Shown here: piece after piece, positions 24,481-36,315 of the stretch | How positions within the stretch are numbered: the first letter of the stretch is position 1 | Layout: each line of letters opens with the position of its first letter | NCBI GenBank assembly: GCA_964036045.1 | Contig: OZ038386.1 | Location: 15,163,433 to 15,227,432, forward strand | Direction of reading: 5' to 3' | Source of the DNA: Eutreptiella sp. 'Long Island Sound 2002' | Taxonomy: Eukaryota; Euglenozoa; Euglenophyceae; Eutreptiales; Eutreptiaceae | DNA: 64,000 nt | Made by a program: the position numbers and the translations under genes | Notes under the pieces: generated by a model | Told to the model about the DNA's origin: nothing | The model's input: only the letters and a program-made list of their open reading frames with translations | The model's database searches: none

Positions 24481-26290
24481 CGTGGGCAAAGAGGGGGGGA
24501 GGGGGGAGTGGCTGCCGATGAGCTCGGGCGCTGGGCCCAAGCGCCCCCCGACCGGAGGCGGTGGGTGGCAGGGGCGTCGTGACATGCTGCACGCCGCATG
24601 TACTGCACCAGCTCTGAGACGTCGCGCGTTGCACCGGCGCCTGCGCTGCTTGCGGTGGCTCGTGCGGTGGTTGCAGCTCGCACAGGGCACGCCCAGGTCC
24701 ACCTCGCTCCATGAGGCTCCTTGCCCGAACATGCCCTCCTTTCCGCCTCCCGTTGATCCCCTCCTCGCGGCTGGTGGTCGGCAGGTGTTTGCTCTCAGCG
24801 CCCCCGGTGGTGGGGTCCTCGGGACGCGCAAACGTCCCTTGACAAAATGGATAACATTGTGTTCCCCAGGCATGCCCCGTTTGGGTTAGCAAGAGGGGGG
24901 TTGGGGGGGCATAGGTCATCAGTACATTTTGCCACTTTCAGGTCAGACCTGAGGTCACGGACTGTTGTGCACTGCAATGCTCTATGACGCCCTTTGGGGC
25001 CGCCGGGGGCCGTCACATACACAGACGAAGAACACATACCCCCCTCCATCACATCTGCACACACAAGCCCTCCACCAAACCCTTTGTCGTTGTCGGGGGT
25101 ATGTAACAACACCACTTAAAAAAAAGTGTACAAGGGCGCGTCTTTGCTGTGTGTTGTGTAGTGCTTTCGTTGGACGGGCACGCTTGTCTGTGTGTGTGTG
25201 TGGGGGGGGGGGGATGGCATGTGGCGTGAGTGGGGTGGGATGGGGGGGGATGTGCAACATAAACAGTCCTTTCTATTGTGGTGTGAGGTGATATGGGGTG
25301 CTGTGGTCCAGTGTGGTGGCGTGCTGTGGCGTGTCATGCTGTGCGTGAGATAAGTGCCAGAGGGCTTTGTAGTACAAGGAAGCAACGTAGCAGCAACACC
25401 GCGGGCAGGGTCGCACACTGTTCCACCAGCCCTGCCCCCCCACCCCCTAGCCTCCAACCCTGATCCCAAGGCCATACCTGCGGTACTTGTGAAAATACAA
25501 CTCCTTCACGATATAGCGTTTCATGTCATCGGGGAAGCTCAGCTCCACCAATTGATTGGAATACTTGCTCATCTTCTTTAGACGACCCGATTCCGTGCAC
25601 TGAGTGCCGAACCGGGAAAGATGTGTTTTCTCAGCCACTCTGTTGCTCCCTCCCCCAAGAGCCCAGTCTCAATCATGTCTACACAACTGGCCAGCTGCTC
25701 AAGGGACTGGTCCTCTTGGGGCCTGACCCTTGTGCCAGACCAACCCATGGGGCAGTGGGCCAGGCACCACAATGAAGCTCCATAGCCCTTTGCGGCCTCT
25801 GGTTCACACAGACCGAAATGCTCTTTGGGCTGTCTCTGTTCAGCCTGTGGGGGAGCTCCGGTCGTCTCCCCGCTTTGCTGCCTTCATTGTGATTCTTGCG
25901 ATTTCCGTCATGTGCGTGCCAACGTATCAATTCCAATCATGCTCAGGCTGCAAGGTTCAACATTCCTACATCCTACCACTACTGCAAACCATCAGTTCTG
26001 TGTTCGGCCCTGCACGGGGGGCAGCCTATGTAGGCCCTGGATCTCCATATGTACAAGGTGCTGCCAACACATCGCAGCTCCTAGCCCTGCGACCCATCCA
26101 CGTTGCAACAAGACACACATTGCATGCCGTGTGCCCTACCTCTCCCCACAGACCATCCTCATGCATCCCTATGAAAGACGGTGGGGGGGGGGGCTTCCCG
26201 GCGCAGAAAAAGAAAACCTCTACCCCCGGTTGGGAGCAGCAGGCGCTAGATGGTAGGAAGACATCCATTGACCATGCCACGAAGCCCACG
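24480..26290. other. No recognisable gene
   Basis: GC-rich minus-strand frames at 24.5-24.8 kb are open in more than one frame and contain no recognised motif. G runs occur at 24495, 25201 and 26170. A 364-codon plus frame at 25730-26824 reads through the SINE-like and TG repeats downstream and is probably fortuitous. Confidence 0.4.
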
Positions 26291-26299
26291 CACTGCGAC

Positions 26300-26375
26300 C
26301 CTCCAGGGTTCGAACCCGCCCCCCCCGGGCCAGCGGGCGACGCGCATAGCCACTATGCTATAGTGTTGATGAGGT
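26300..26375 (-). mobile_element. tRNA-derived SINE-like unit (unit 1)
   Basis: The minus strand carries a pol III A-box-like sequence (TAGCATAGTGGCTATGCG) and, 40-50 bases on, a B box (GGGTTCGAACCCT). Spacing is tRNA-like but the anticodon arm is replaced by a G/C run and the acceptor stem does not pair. This favours a tRNA-derived SINE head over a functional tRNA. A related unit lies at 52178-52255. Confidence 0.55.
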
Positions 26376-26439
26376 TAGGTTACCTACCGCACAAGCAGAA
26401 AAAGGGGGGGGGGGCAGTCTGGCTGCTCGGTGCATCCCA

Positions 26440-26515
26440 ATCCCCCTCCGAGATTCGAACCACGGCCCGCGCCACACGAGACCCGCCGCTTACCGCTCAA
26501 CTACCGAGGACGATA
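26440..26515 (-). mobile_element. tRNA-Asp-like SINE unit (unit 2)
   Basis: The minus-strand sequence TCCTCGGTAGTTGAGCGGTA, then a GC-rich anticodon-region stretch, then GTGGTTCGAATCTCGGAGG resembles eukaryotic tRNA-Asp in its first 20 bases and T arm. The anticodon arm does not fold into a GUC anticodon and the acceptor 3' side is altered. It is probably a tRNA-derived SINE or tRNA relic. It lies 60-70 bp from unit 1 on the same strand. Confidence 0.5.
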
Positions 26516-26579
26516 CTGGGCTACACCTCAATCCACACAGGACCAGCAGGACCAATAACCAACTCCTCTAACAATGCAA

Positions 26580-26583
26580 GGGC

Positions 26584-26630
<47 letters not shown>

Positions 26631-26851
26631 CAATTGCCAATTACCCCGCAACGGGGGTGAGTCACTCAATTTCAGTTCATGCCTTTGGCTGTTCTAGAGG
26701 TGACTATTGTTACACAGTATACACACGATTGAGCCGGTTCGTGGGTCACAATGATACACTTTGCCTCGGCTGTCTGTCTGCATCTAGTCTAGCTTTGGGT
26801 CCGGTATGTCCATCGGCACATTAAGCATTTGCCGTCGCCTATGTCGAATAG

Positions 26852-26887
<36 letters not shown>

Positions 26888-26962
26888 CAAGGAATCCATT
26901 CGAATTTGCTCCAACTGCGAGTTTCACAATCCTAAAGTCCTACCATTGCTGCAAACCATGTG

Positions 26963-26997
<35 letters not shown>

Positions 26998-27035
26998 GCC
27001 AATTGCCATTTGCCCCGCAACGGGGGTGATTCACT

Positions 27036-27081
<46 letters not shown>

Positions 27082-28660
27082 GTGTATGGGGGGGGTGACA
27101 CCCAATATCATTTGAAACCACGGCATAGCGTTTGCTCACATGCATAATCTCTCTGCAGCTCTGTTTGCACTGCAGCAACGTTTGGTTGTGCAGATTCACA
27201 GCTTCTCTACCTGCCCACCCTGTGTGTGTGTGTGTATGTGTGTGTGTGTGTGTGTGTGTATGTGTGTGTGCGCGCGCGCGTATGTGTATGTGTGTGTGTG
27301 CGTATGTGTGTGTGACACCCAATCATGTGTGACGCCCAATCATTTCAAAAAATCAAAAGCGTTCGCTATCATACAACACCACTCTACAGCATTGTTCGCA
27401 ACAGTAATGGTTGGATATCCGCCCCATGCGGCCTTTCCTCCCTCTCAGCATGACACATATGTGTGTGTGTGTGTGTGAGACGCCCAATCATTGAAACAAC
27501 TCAATAGCGTTCGCTATGATGCACCACTTCTACAGCTTTGTTCGCACTGCAGCAATGTTTGCATTCCCGCACCGAGTGGCCTTTCCTCCCTCTCAGCACG
27601 ACAGCAAGACTATGTACAGCTCATGCATCCCTACTGCACCCTGTAGCCCCATGTGCATGCTCACTCCCTCTGCACTCCCTCTCTGTGTGTGTGTGGGGGG
27701 GGGGCACCCCGTTTGATCATGCTTTTCCTCATACTTTGGTGGTTTCTGGACAAGGGGGTGCAGGGGGGGGCACCACTCTTTGTAAAGCACCGCCCACAGA
27801 GTCAAGGCATGGGATCAGATGACATTTTGGATTGTCCCCCATGGGATGGATGTTTCCGACCAGTTTGTTTGGGCGACTGCCCAAACCTCTGGTGACCCAC
27901 CCTCTATGTAGCTTCGACCCGCAGTGCCTACAGTCCCAGGGTCCACACTCCCATACCCACGTGCATGCTCTTAGTGCTTAGTCCCCGCAGAGCCAGCTGA
28001 CACAATGCCCAAATCCCAAGGGCTAGGCCAATCCACCCAAAGGGCAAGGCATCTGTGGTCCCCACATATCCAAGCGACCCCTTCAATCGGCGATGCTTAG
28101 TGGTTGTTGACCTCCCAAAAACACTTGACTGAGTAAAGCTCGCACACATGAGCTACACATCTTTTCATCCATGTGTGTCGTTTGCCTTTTGTCCCAGACA
28201 TTGCTGCGGTGTGGAAACGGGCCGTAGAGAGGTTGTGTATGATAGCGAACACCATGGTTTGGTTTCAAAAATGCTTGGGCGTCACACACACGCATGCGCG
28301 CCCACATGCATGCACACACACACGCACACACCCACCGGCGACCCAAAACCAGTGCGGGGATGTCGGTCCACGCCTCCCCATGGCCGCCAGAGTGGGAACA
28401 GCCGGGAGTTGGGAACACGGGCCGGGGACAGAGTGCGAAGAGGCAATTGTTTCTACGACAGTAGCATGTGCCAATACAACGCCACGTTGGTCATTTCATC
28501 GCCATACGCCAGTGCAGGCTCACCCGTGGGGGCCCTTGCCCAGTGTGTGTGGCGCCCATTCATTTCAATCAAAGCAATAGTGTTCACTATGATACACCAC
28601 CTCTCTACAGCTCTGTCCGAACCGCAGCAATGTTTGGTATCTCCGCCCGGTGTGGCCTTT
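26580..28660. repeat. Cluster of (TG)n tracts and a 100-170 bp TG-linked repeat family
   Basis: Perfect or near-perfect TG tracts lie at about 26584-26630, 26852-26884, 26960-26998, 27038-27086, 27221-27315 and 27458-27478. A longer repeat follows several of them: GTGACRCCCAATCATTT, then GTTCGCTATGATAC, CTCTACAGCT, GCAGCAATGTTTG, TGGCCTTTCCTCC and CTCAGCACGACAGCA. Forward copies start near 27090, 27314, 27476 and 28545; an inverted copy lies at about 28180-28290. A second motif, CCAATTGCCAATTACCCCGC followed by AACGGGGGTGA, follows two TG tracts (26628 and 26997). The cysteine/valine-rich ORFs are TG-repeat translations. Confidence 0.75.
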
Positions 28661-28669
28661 CCTCCATCT

Positions 28670-31600
28670 CAGCACGACAGCAGGACTATGTACAGGGCTT
28701 GCATCCCTACCAAGCCCTGCATCCCACATATGCATGCTCCCTTGTGCCTCCAGACAAGCCCCTGCTTGCGCGCAACCCACGCATGGCAGGCACACACGCA
28801 CGCGCACTGGATGCATAAGCGGTGGCATAGGAAGCAAAAAAAGCATAGTAAGGAGCTTAGGACTTGGGTTTTGGGGTGCTGGGTCCTGCCAGTGCTCTCC
28901 TGATGGGTTGCGTTGGCCGGGCACCTCCTACACCGGCAGAGCTAGAGGCTCCGCTGCTGGCTTTCTTCATGTCTGTTCAGGAATTGCTTGGCCATGGCCT
29001 GGCCTGCTGTTGCATTGCCCTGTGGGTGGGCTGGATGCTGTACACCATCGTGTGGTGTTGCAAAGGCGAAAGCTGTTGAAGGGGGAAGGGGGCTCCCACG
29101 TTCACACGTGCCAGCTCTGGCACTGTCTGGCAGTGCCTTATTGACCCTTGGTCCATCTGTGCTGCGAGGCTGGAGGACTGCATAAGCGGTGGCATATCAC
29201 AGACATGTGTAGGTGGAAACCTGCGCACATCTGCCAAAAGGGATGACACCCCAATCCCACATGAAAGCAGTATGGTTGATGATCCCTTATACGCTCTGAC
29301 AACAACAACAACTTCTGTTATGGCATAATTGCCCAAACACACCGCAGGCATCGCAGGAGAAGCATTCTCAAGGCGCTTAGTTGATGCAATGCGACCTGTT
29401 TATGGTGCAGGGGGTGCTCTGGAAGAGGGACGAACAGTCACCTCCCAAGTCCCTCTCCATGTTTGCCTGTTCCGCAACGTTCTGCTCAGCCCAGACACAA
29501 GAGGCACACATGAAGCAAACCTTGTTGACCTTCCTCCGTAGCTCTGCTTCTTCGGACTTCCAGAAATCCACCATTCCTTCCACCATCTTAGCCCGCAACC
29601 GGGATCGCTGACACACACAGACACAAGCTGTGTCAATGATGCCCTAGGCTAGCGCCAGGTCTGCACCCTAATTCCACTAACGTCCTTCCCCTAGGCATTT
29701 GCGAACGTTGACCAGCCACCTGAGCTCAAACCCACAGCACATACAAATGTACCAGAAATCCTACAGGGAATGCATGCGCAGTATGCGCATAATGAATTCG
29801 TCATCTGCATGGAGCAGACAAGCCGAAGCCGAAGCATCACTGGGGTGTGTGGGGGGGTGGCACAAGGCCTTGGTGGTTGGCTGGGGGGGGGGCGAGAGCC
29901 CAGGAAGGCATGTCGATCTGTGGGTCAAGATTCTGGGTCTGGTAGACCTATCAGCGGATCAAAGTTCCTAGCCACGTGCACGTGCCAGGGAATGAAAGAG
30001 CGCATGAACTAGCGGAACTGGATCGAAAGGAATCCCGATTGAATGCACGGGAGGGAGTACCGTAGGGAAAGGAATAGTAGGCAAAAGCTGGTTGGCCTAT
30101 AGCGACCACTGTGCGTGGATTCAGACCCCGGTCCCAGTCTACTTTTTTTTTCTCTACGGACCCACTAACCAATGACGCCAGTCACAGGTGCTCTCCAAAT
30201 TTACAAGATCCGCCCTTACATGGGGCGCCAGTGAGCCGTTTTCAGGCCGGCATGGTCTGGCTAAAAAAATCGCAATTTCTAGGTGACCTGCGATATCCGG
30301 GGGGGGGGGGGGCGAAAGGTATGTCAAGCGCTCACCCTTTGCTCATGAGCGTCAGTGCAGGTAAATTGTAAAACACTGATGCATCTGAGCTAATACCAAG
30401 GGAGAGTTGGATGATGGGGGGGCGGGGGTCTGAGGGCTGCCTGGCATCCAGTGACCTACCCACCAACTCGCCCACCAGTAGGCCGGTCTGATGCACGCCG
30501 CGCATGCTGGTGTAAGCGGGTGCTTGCGACCCTCCCCACTCAGGCTCATCCTCACAGACACCACCCATGCTCCTTCGTCTTTTGGAGGTTGAGATGAGAA
30601 CCCCCTGGAATACACCTCTGGGCTCACAAGCTGTTGCCTGAGCCTCTGTGAATCGACCACTTGCCACCATTTCTGGATGGGGCCAGTAAGTGCAGGGATC
30701 AGAGCACCTCTTTGAACTTCTCATACGCTTTCTTAAAAGCCTTGACAGTTTTTCGAATGCGAATAGTGACAAGATAACCTGCAGCCATGCACATGATACG
30801 GGTGGGAGCACCCCTGATACCGCACACAAGATCAGGGCTTGGAGTGGATTGAAAAAGGGGGAGGGGGAGGTCTGCATGCCTATGCCTATGCATATCTCTC
30901 AGGGACGTTGGGGATTGCACCAACTCGGTGGGTCTTCGGTGGTCGTCGTCATTGTTGCATCATTACTTGTGCCCACTGAGTGTCCCGTAGGGAGGGCCCT
31001 TGAAAAGGGCTATTTGGAACACCCTGCGTCTGCATGCTGTACTGACGACATGTTCGAGATTTTCGTCCGTTTCGGACAGGGCCTGTGTTCCTTGCTGCCT
31101 CTTTTTGTCAACAGGCAGCTACCATGTCCGCATACAACATCACTCCACGGGCTGTTGCTTCCCCGGATGCACCACAAAGCCTTTTGTGCGCAAAAGGGCT
31201 CGCTCTGGGGTGCAGAGTGGGTGTAGGTGACTTGGCATCCTGCCAAGCAGGCCAAGAAACCTCGTACAATCGGTTCACAGCAACAGAGATTCATGCGCGT
31301 GTCGGAAGTGTGCGATTGTCTACTCCTTGACACCAAACGGCCAATATCTCTATCATATTGTGTCGTTGAGGCCTAACTCTTGCATTTTTGAGTTCTGCAC
31401 ACCAAAGTCCATCAATATAGCCTATTTGATTGTGTTGTCAGGTTGCAATATGTTAGAGCTTCCCCCGGTGAAGGGAAAGCTGGGCTGCAAACCTGCGCAA
31501 GCCGCGTGGGCAGATCGCTCAAAATCCTAGCAGCGTCCAACTTTGGCCTCCGATTCTGCAAAAATATGGTTTCGGACCCCCCCCCCCCAACCCGTACATT

Positions 31601-31750
31601 TCTGAAACGACCGTTTCCCACAGATTTCAAAAAGTATATACATCCCCCCCCCCCCCCCCAAGGGAACAATATTTTGGCGCGTCGGACGAAGAGTTCAAAA
31701 CCCCCGGGAAAAATGCCAAAACCCACCGAGTTGGTGCACAATGAATGTCC
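28670..31750. other. No recognisable gene
   Basis: Open frames are short and carry no recognised motif. G runs occur at 29847, 29882 and 30300, and C runs at 31577 and 31645. A TTTTTTTTT tract at 30142 follows a weak B-box-like GTGGATTCAGACCCCGG, but A/B spacing is too short for a tRNA. No gene is called. Confidence 0.4.
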
Positions 31751-31755
31751 CCGAG

Positions 31756-32395
31756 AGATATGCCTGTGCCTGTACCTGTGCCTATGTCCACATCTGCCTC
31801 TGTGTGTGCCTATTCCCGTAGTTGAGGCTGTGGCTGTGCTTGCACAACTTTTGCGTCTGATGCCTCTACACATATCCATCCGCATCTTTGTGCCCATGTC
31901 TCTGCTGTGCCTGTGCCTTTCTCATCTGGATGTGGCTATATTTACGAAGCATCAAAATATGTATGCGTGAGCCCGGTTGTGGCAGGCAATCTGGCACCTC
32001 CCACACATATCCAAAGCAGCTCTCAATCTCCCCAGCAGCTTCCCCATTTCCTTGTTGCCCCTGCAACTCCCCCAAACCTCTTCTGCATGCCTTGGCATAT
32101 CCCACACCTCTTGTCCCCAAGCATGTGCGCTATGCAGGGTCACCAGTGCCATTCATGGCAATGTCTATGCCTCTGCCATTGCCCTCGCCCAAGCCTGTAC
32201 CCAGTTCTATGCCTATGCGTCTCTGCATGCCTCTACCTTGCAGGTATTGCCTGTGCCGATGCTGTTGCCTATGTGTGTGCATGTGCCTGCACTCATGCCC
32301 GTGCCTGTGCCTGTGCGTGTACCTGTGCTCGTGGCCATGCCTTTTTCTAGGCGCCTGTGCTCGTGCTTGTGCCCATGCTTGTCCCAGGGCAAGGC
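31756..32395. repeat. Degenerate (TGYCTG/TGCCTR)n hexamer-type array
   Basis: Two blocks (about 31756-31930 and 32150-32395) consist largely of variants of GCCTGTGCCTGTACCTGTGC and TGCCTATGCCTCTGCC with a six-base periodicity, separated by about 220 bp of less repetitive sequence. All frames are open and read Cys/Leu/Pro/Val-rich or His/Arg/Gly-rich peptides, so the ORFs are not evidence of coding. Confidence 0.7.
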
Positions 32396-32589
32396 TTGCT
32401 GACAACAGCAGATATCCACAGTTCAAAACTTGACTGCAGTTGCATGATGACACTGCAAGTGATTGCAAAACACATGCTTCAAAATCAAGTCAGCCTTGGG
32501 TGTCCCAAGGCTGTGGCTATGCAGTCTCCACTACGTTAAACAGGCATTTTCCACTTGAGTTGCATAGTCTCACAAGCGTTCGGTTATTT

Positions 32590-33030
32590 CAAAGTGGAAT
32601 CTCAACTACGCGTCCAGCCGCATCAGCATGGCGAAATGTTGGGGTGGTATCGCCAACCATACCAGGGCCGCACAGTGGGACATTGGCTACATATCCCCTA
32701 TCCTATCAAGGCCACATGGTGGAACATTGGCTACGAATCCCTGCTGTGTTGGGCCGCAAAATGGAATCTCGGCAGCTGGAGCATGGCCACACAGTAGAAT
32801 GTTGGCCATGCATCCCGTGCATTACCGTGTTGGGGGCACAAAGTGGAACCTTGTACGTCTCTGGCTACGTACTCCCTACTGCATCAGAGCCATAAAAGGA
32901 ATCTTGGCGAGGCAGGGAATCCTGTATTCCCTGCCGTGCTGGGGCCACAAAGTGGAATCTCAACTACGGATTCCCTGCCATGCCTGGGCCACACACAGCA
33001 ATCTTGGAGGGGTATTCCCTGTCACAGCGC
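32590..33030. repeat. 44 bp degenerate minisatellite
   Basis: Eight or nine units with a core of GGCCACAAAGTGGAATCT followed by GGCTACG(T/A)ATCCCCTGC. The clearest units (around 32670-32755) are 43-44 bases long; later units are 33-55 bases with indels. No coding role is inferred. Confidence 0.7.
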
Positions 33031-33034
33031 GGAC

Positions 33035-34300
33035 AGGAAAGTGCATGGGTACGGCTGTGTGCTCCGTGCCGTATTGGCACTGGGCATCAACTCATCAATT
33101 CAGAGTGCACGAAAACAGAGACCACTGACCTACCCTCCAAAGAAAAGCCGCCCCTTTCGGCCAAACAATAAAATCAATTACAAAAAAATATTCGGGGACC
33201 AAGAAATTCATTAGAGCATAAGCGAGTAAAATTCATGAGTAGGCTTTTGAACTGGTGGGCACTCATCAATACACTGATTTAGAGCTTGGGCCTTGTAAAG
33301 GCCCAGCTTGCGATACCGGGGAGGGGGGGGGGGTTAGAACGACTGGACTACCCACCGGCCAGCTATTTGGATTGGGTCACGACTCGGTGCGCTCCTAAGA
33401 AGCTCTCCCATTCTCCTCGTCGTGCCATTTGCGTCGTGTTTGCCACCGCCGCAGAGAATTTGCAGTTCCAGCTGCAGCAGATCGTCTGGCATGTTCCACG
33501 TCGGAAAGAGTGTGGCACTGGAAACACGACCACAATCATTCCAACAGCACAATGGTGCGGGGAAAAGGGTGGAGCCTTCCAAATAAGACTGCAGCACAAG
33601 CGGAGAGATGTTCTCCGCGTCTCGTGCACGCCCAGACAGGGCGATGTAGTTGTGTACCTGCAACAGTAAATGCTGCGCCTGGCAGCTCGTTGACACAATG
33701 AGTCATCCGGGGCACAGCATTAGTCCTGGCTTCAAATGGTCAGGTTGCAATGTCCGCATTAGGCTCTGGCCGCGCCTGCCCCACGGCTGTCATAGCCTTC
33801 TGTCCATCCTGCCGTTGTACGGCGCTTCCACAGTACGAAGTGTGATTTCAAGTTCAGCCCTCGTCCCTGTGACCGCTTGCTGTACTGGCGCTCTGGGCTC
33901 TACAGGGTTATGCGTGCATCCTGGTCAGGGGTCATTCCCTCCCTGCGCTGCTGTGATTGCTGGCCCCACTGGGCCACACCAGGTTGGGATAAGCGTTAGT
34001 CCTGGGGGGATGGGTGGGAAAACGCAGCGATTGACACACCTGGTGACATCTTACAGATGAAATTCAAGAAATACTGGATCAGATTCACTGGGACCTTTGG
34101 GTCGAACCCACCCTGAAAGCACAGAGGAGAATGTATCAACTACAGTAGCAGTGCCTCTTCGGGGGGGCTAGCAGGTCATGTGTGCACCCAGCCCCTCTCC
34201 CGTCTTGCAACAACCCAGAGAATTGCTAGTCCCCGGGTCCCATGCCCGGAGTCTTTACGGGGTTGCAAGGCATGCTAGCCAGAAACCTTCCAAAAAGCCT
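33035..34300. other. No confident gene; antisense ORF pair at 33.3-33.7 kb
   Basis: A 127-codon plus frame (33286-33669) and a 120-codon minus frame (33334-33696) overlap almost completely. Both look moderately protein-like and neither has a recognised domain. At most one is real. A G run lies at 33320. Confidence 0.35.
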
Positions 34301-34425
34301 CCCCGTTGGACTGCAGGACGCAAGTTGCAATCACAGCCTTGTCTCAGGTGGCTCGGAGTACTGTCCCAGGCTTCAAGTGAGCTCGATTCCTCAACCTCTA
34401 CCAACTCTCTCTCATCCCCCGCTAG

Positions 34426-34749
34426 ATGCTGGCAGACAGCCAGGGGAATGGGACCTCCTGGCTGTCCTCATGGGTCCACCACGTCCTGCTGCTACAGATC
34501 AAGCCAGATGCGCCGTCCTTGGCGCTGCAAGAGTTGATGCGGCAGATCCGGCAGCTGAAAGACCTGATCCCAGAGGTGCTGGAGCTCACGCTCGGTGACC
34601 AAGATGATGTTATCTACTCAGGGTATCAGAAGCGGCATTCCGACATGACGCATGGGGCTGTGATTACCTTGAGAAACAGCGAGGCGCTGGCCACGTATAT
34701 GACCCACCCAGAGCACCTGCGGGTGGCTCAGCACATCAAGAGCTGGTGA
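34426..34749 (+). CDS. Dabb (stress-responsive A/B barrel) domain protein
   Basis: A 107-codon exon whose body matches the stress-responsive A/B barrel (Dabb, Pfam PF07876) family. The strand WVHHVLLLQIKPDA is followed by IRQLKDLIPEVLELTLG and closes with THGAVITLRNSEALATYM, then THPEHLRVAQHIKSW. Family members are small dimeric alpha/beta-barrel proteins, often stress-induced in plants and algae; some related barrels are enzymes, but no catalytic residue can be assigned here. A strong acceptor (CTCTCTCATCCCCCGCTAG) sits directly before the ATG at 34426. Family members usually begin MVHHV; here that point reads TCATGGGTCCACCAC, so the family ATG is one base out of frame. Thus either the upstream ATG is used or there is a one-base indel. 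The stop is TGA at 34747, but CTG then GTGAAG could be a donor to a C-terminal exon. The inverted partial copy downstream lacks this domain. Confidence 0.8.
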   Translation: MLADSQGNGTSWLSSWVHHVLLLQIKPDAPSLALQELMRQIRQLKDLIPEVLELTLGDQDDVIYSGYQKRHSDMTHGAVITLRNSEALATYMTHPEHLRVAQHIKSW

Positions 34750-35239
34750 AGCCTGACACGGCCATCGTCGTCGAGCTGATCATGATGATGGCAATGAGCG
34801 TGAGCTCTTCAGGCTCATCGCAGAGCACAAAATGTGGCATTAATGCTCCTCCTGGCGGTGGTGATGGCCACTGTGTGCCACATTCTGGGCTACAGTATCG
34901 AAATCCACAGCAGGACGGCCCCGCAACTCTCTCGTCTGGTTGCAAGTCCAGCGGGATCGGACAGGGAAATGTGCGTCTGCAAGCCCAAGGAGGAGACGTG
35001 CGCATGCGCATGTCAAGTGCTTCATCCAGGCTCCAATCAAACCTGAAGCTTGGGATTCACCGAACGGATGTGCTTCAAACTGCACCTTTGTTATGCCGAA
35101 ACGATTCAGTAAGGCTGAGGGGGAGGAGGTTGTGTTGCTCGGGGACAACAATCGCCAGCTCATTCCCATCATCACGATCAGCTCTTGAGGACAGCCAAGA
35201 GGCCCCATTCACCTGGCTGTCTGCCATCATTTAGCGGGG

Positions 35240-35348
<109 letters not shown>

Positions 35349-35751
35349 AGGAGTTGGTAGAAGCTGAGGAACCGAGCTCACTTGAAGCGTGGGAGGGTAC
35401 TCCTAGTTACCTGAGACAAGGTTGTGAATGCAACTTGCGTCCCCAGAGCCCAGAGGAATACTTTTTGGCACTGCTTTTTGCATCCCGGTCTGATGGGCTC
35501 GTCACTGACCACTCCCTTCAGGCGTCACTTCAATCCGTACATTCGTGCACGCATGAGCGCGTGCACACGCGCGGAAGCATGCGGCTGTGCATGCATCCTC
35601 ACCATCCTGCATAGCCTTGAGCCCTAGGTGGCTGTCGCTCTGCTCAACACCGAAAGCAAAGCTGGAGAAGGCAGTGGCTTGTTAGGGTGCCGCTGGTTTG
35701 CCGTAGAGTGAGCACAAGGCGTGTTTTGGGTGGCAGAGAAGCGACATACAC

Positions 35752-35925
35752 CTGCAAGCGAGAGACAAGCTTGTATTTCGGTCGAAACACCGTGTTGAAG
35801 TGCTCGCGCTGTTTGGTAACTTCATATTCCGTCTCAAGAGACGGAGGCTCCGGTTCACTTTGGTCGTTCCCAAACAAGGTTTGGACAGAATTTGGTGTGA
35901 CCATGTGAAGCTCATGAAAACATAT
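35752..35925 (-). CDS. Internal exon of an unrecognised protein
   Basis: A 174-base (58-codon) phase-0 exon on the minus strand, bounded by a good acceptor (GCGTCTCACAG before ATATGT) and a near-consensus donor (CGCTTGCAG then GTGTATG). The peptide begins ICFHELHMVTPNSVQTLF, continues with the acidic linker GNDQSEPEPPSLETEYEV, and ends TKQREHFNTVFRPKYKLVSR. Composition is well mixed and protein-like. I do not recognise the family. It lies 390 bp beyond the exons at 36316-36710 on the same strand and may be a later exon of the same gene, but the connecting phase was not resolved. Confidence 0.5.
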
Positions 35926-36091
35926 CTGTGAGACGCAGTGCACATCTATGGGGCCTTCTTGCCAATGCCACCTACTACAGGAAGGAGGCAAGAATGAGTA
36001 ACCGTGGCAACTATTAGCGACCAAACATCGGGTGAAGCATCCTAAGAAGCACCCTCCCAAAAAGCCCATAGAATCTTACTTGCTATCACAA

Positions 36092-36200
36092 AAGCTTTTT
36101 GATGGTTGCCAGTAATTCCCAGAGGCTTCTGAGGAGTTGTTGCTATTTCCTAGAGGTTTTTGGATGCTTGCTGCTTGCTGTTATTTCTTGGAGGGTTCAT
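36092..36200. repeat. Short relic of the 31 bp minisatellite found at 49.5 kb
   Basis: Three or four decayed units (GATGGTTGCCAGTAATTCC, GGAGTTGTTGCTATTTCC, GGATGCTTGCTGCTTGCTG) resemble the unit GGATGGTTGCTGTTAATTCC of the 49.5-50.5 kb array. Confidence 0.45.
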
Positions 36201-36315
36201 CTTTGGTTTCCTCGGCAGATCGGGGTGTTTCAGGGGATGAGGGCAATGTGCTGTGGATGCGGAACTCCAACCAGTGAAGTGGAGGACAATCATGTGCAAC
36301 CGTCCTGCTACTCAC

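Noticed and set aside
26440-26515. A functional tRNA-Asp gene
   Set aside because: The 5' end and T arm resemble tRNA-Asp but the anticodon arm does not present GUC and the acceptor stem is mismatched.
25730-26824. A 364-codon plus-strand protein
   Set aside because: It reads through two tRNA-like units on the other strand, a G run and a TG tract; there is no domain support.
30050-30150. A seventh tRNA-like pol III unit ending in a T run
   Set aside because: The B-box-like GTGGATTCAGACCCCGG is off consensus and the nearest A-box-like sequence is only about 26 bases away.
31756-32395. Cysteine-rich secreted protein in the 32 kb region
   Set aside because: All frames are open because of the six-base repeat; the Cys/Leu/Pro pattern follows from TGCCTG repeats.
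33286-33696. A gene on either strand at 33.3-33.7 kb
   Set aside because: Both antisense frames look similarly plausible, neither has a domain or splice sites, and the minus frame lacks an ATG start.
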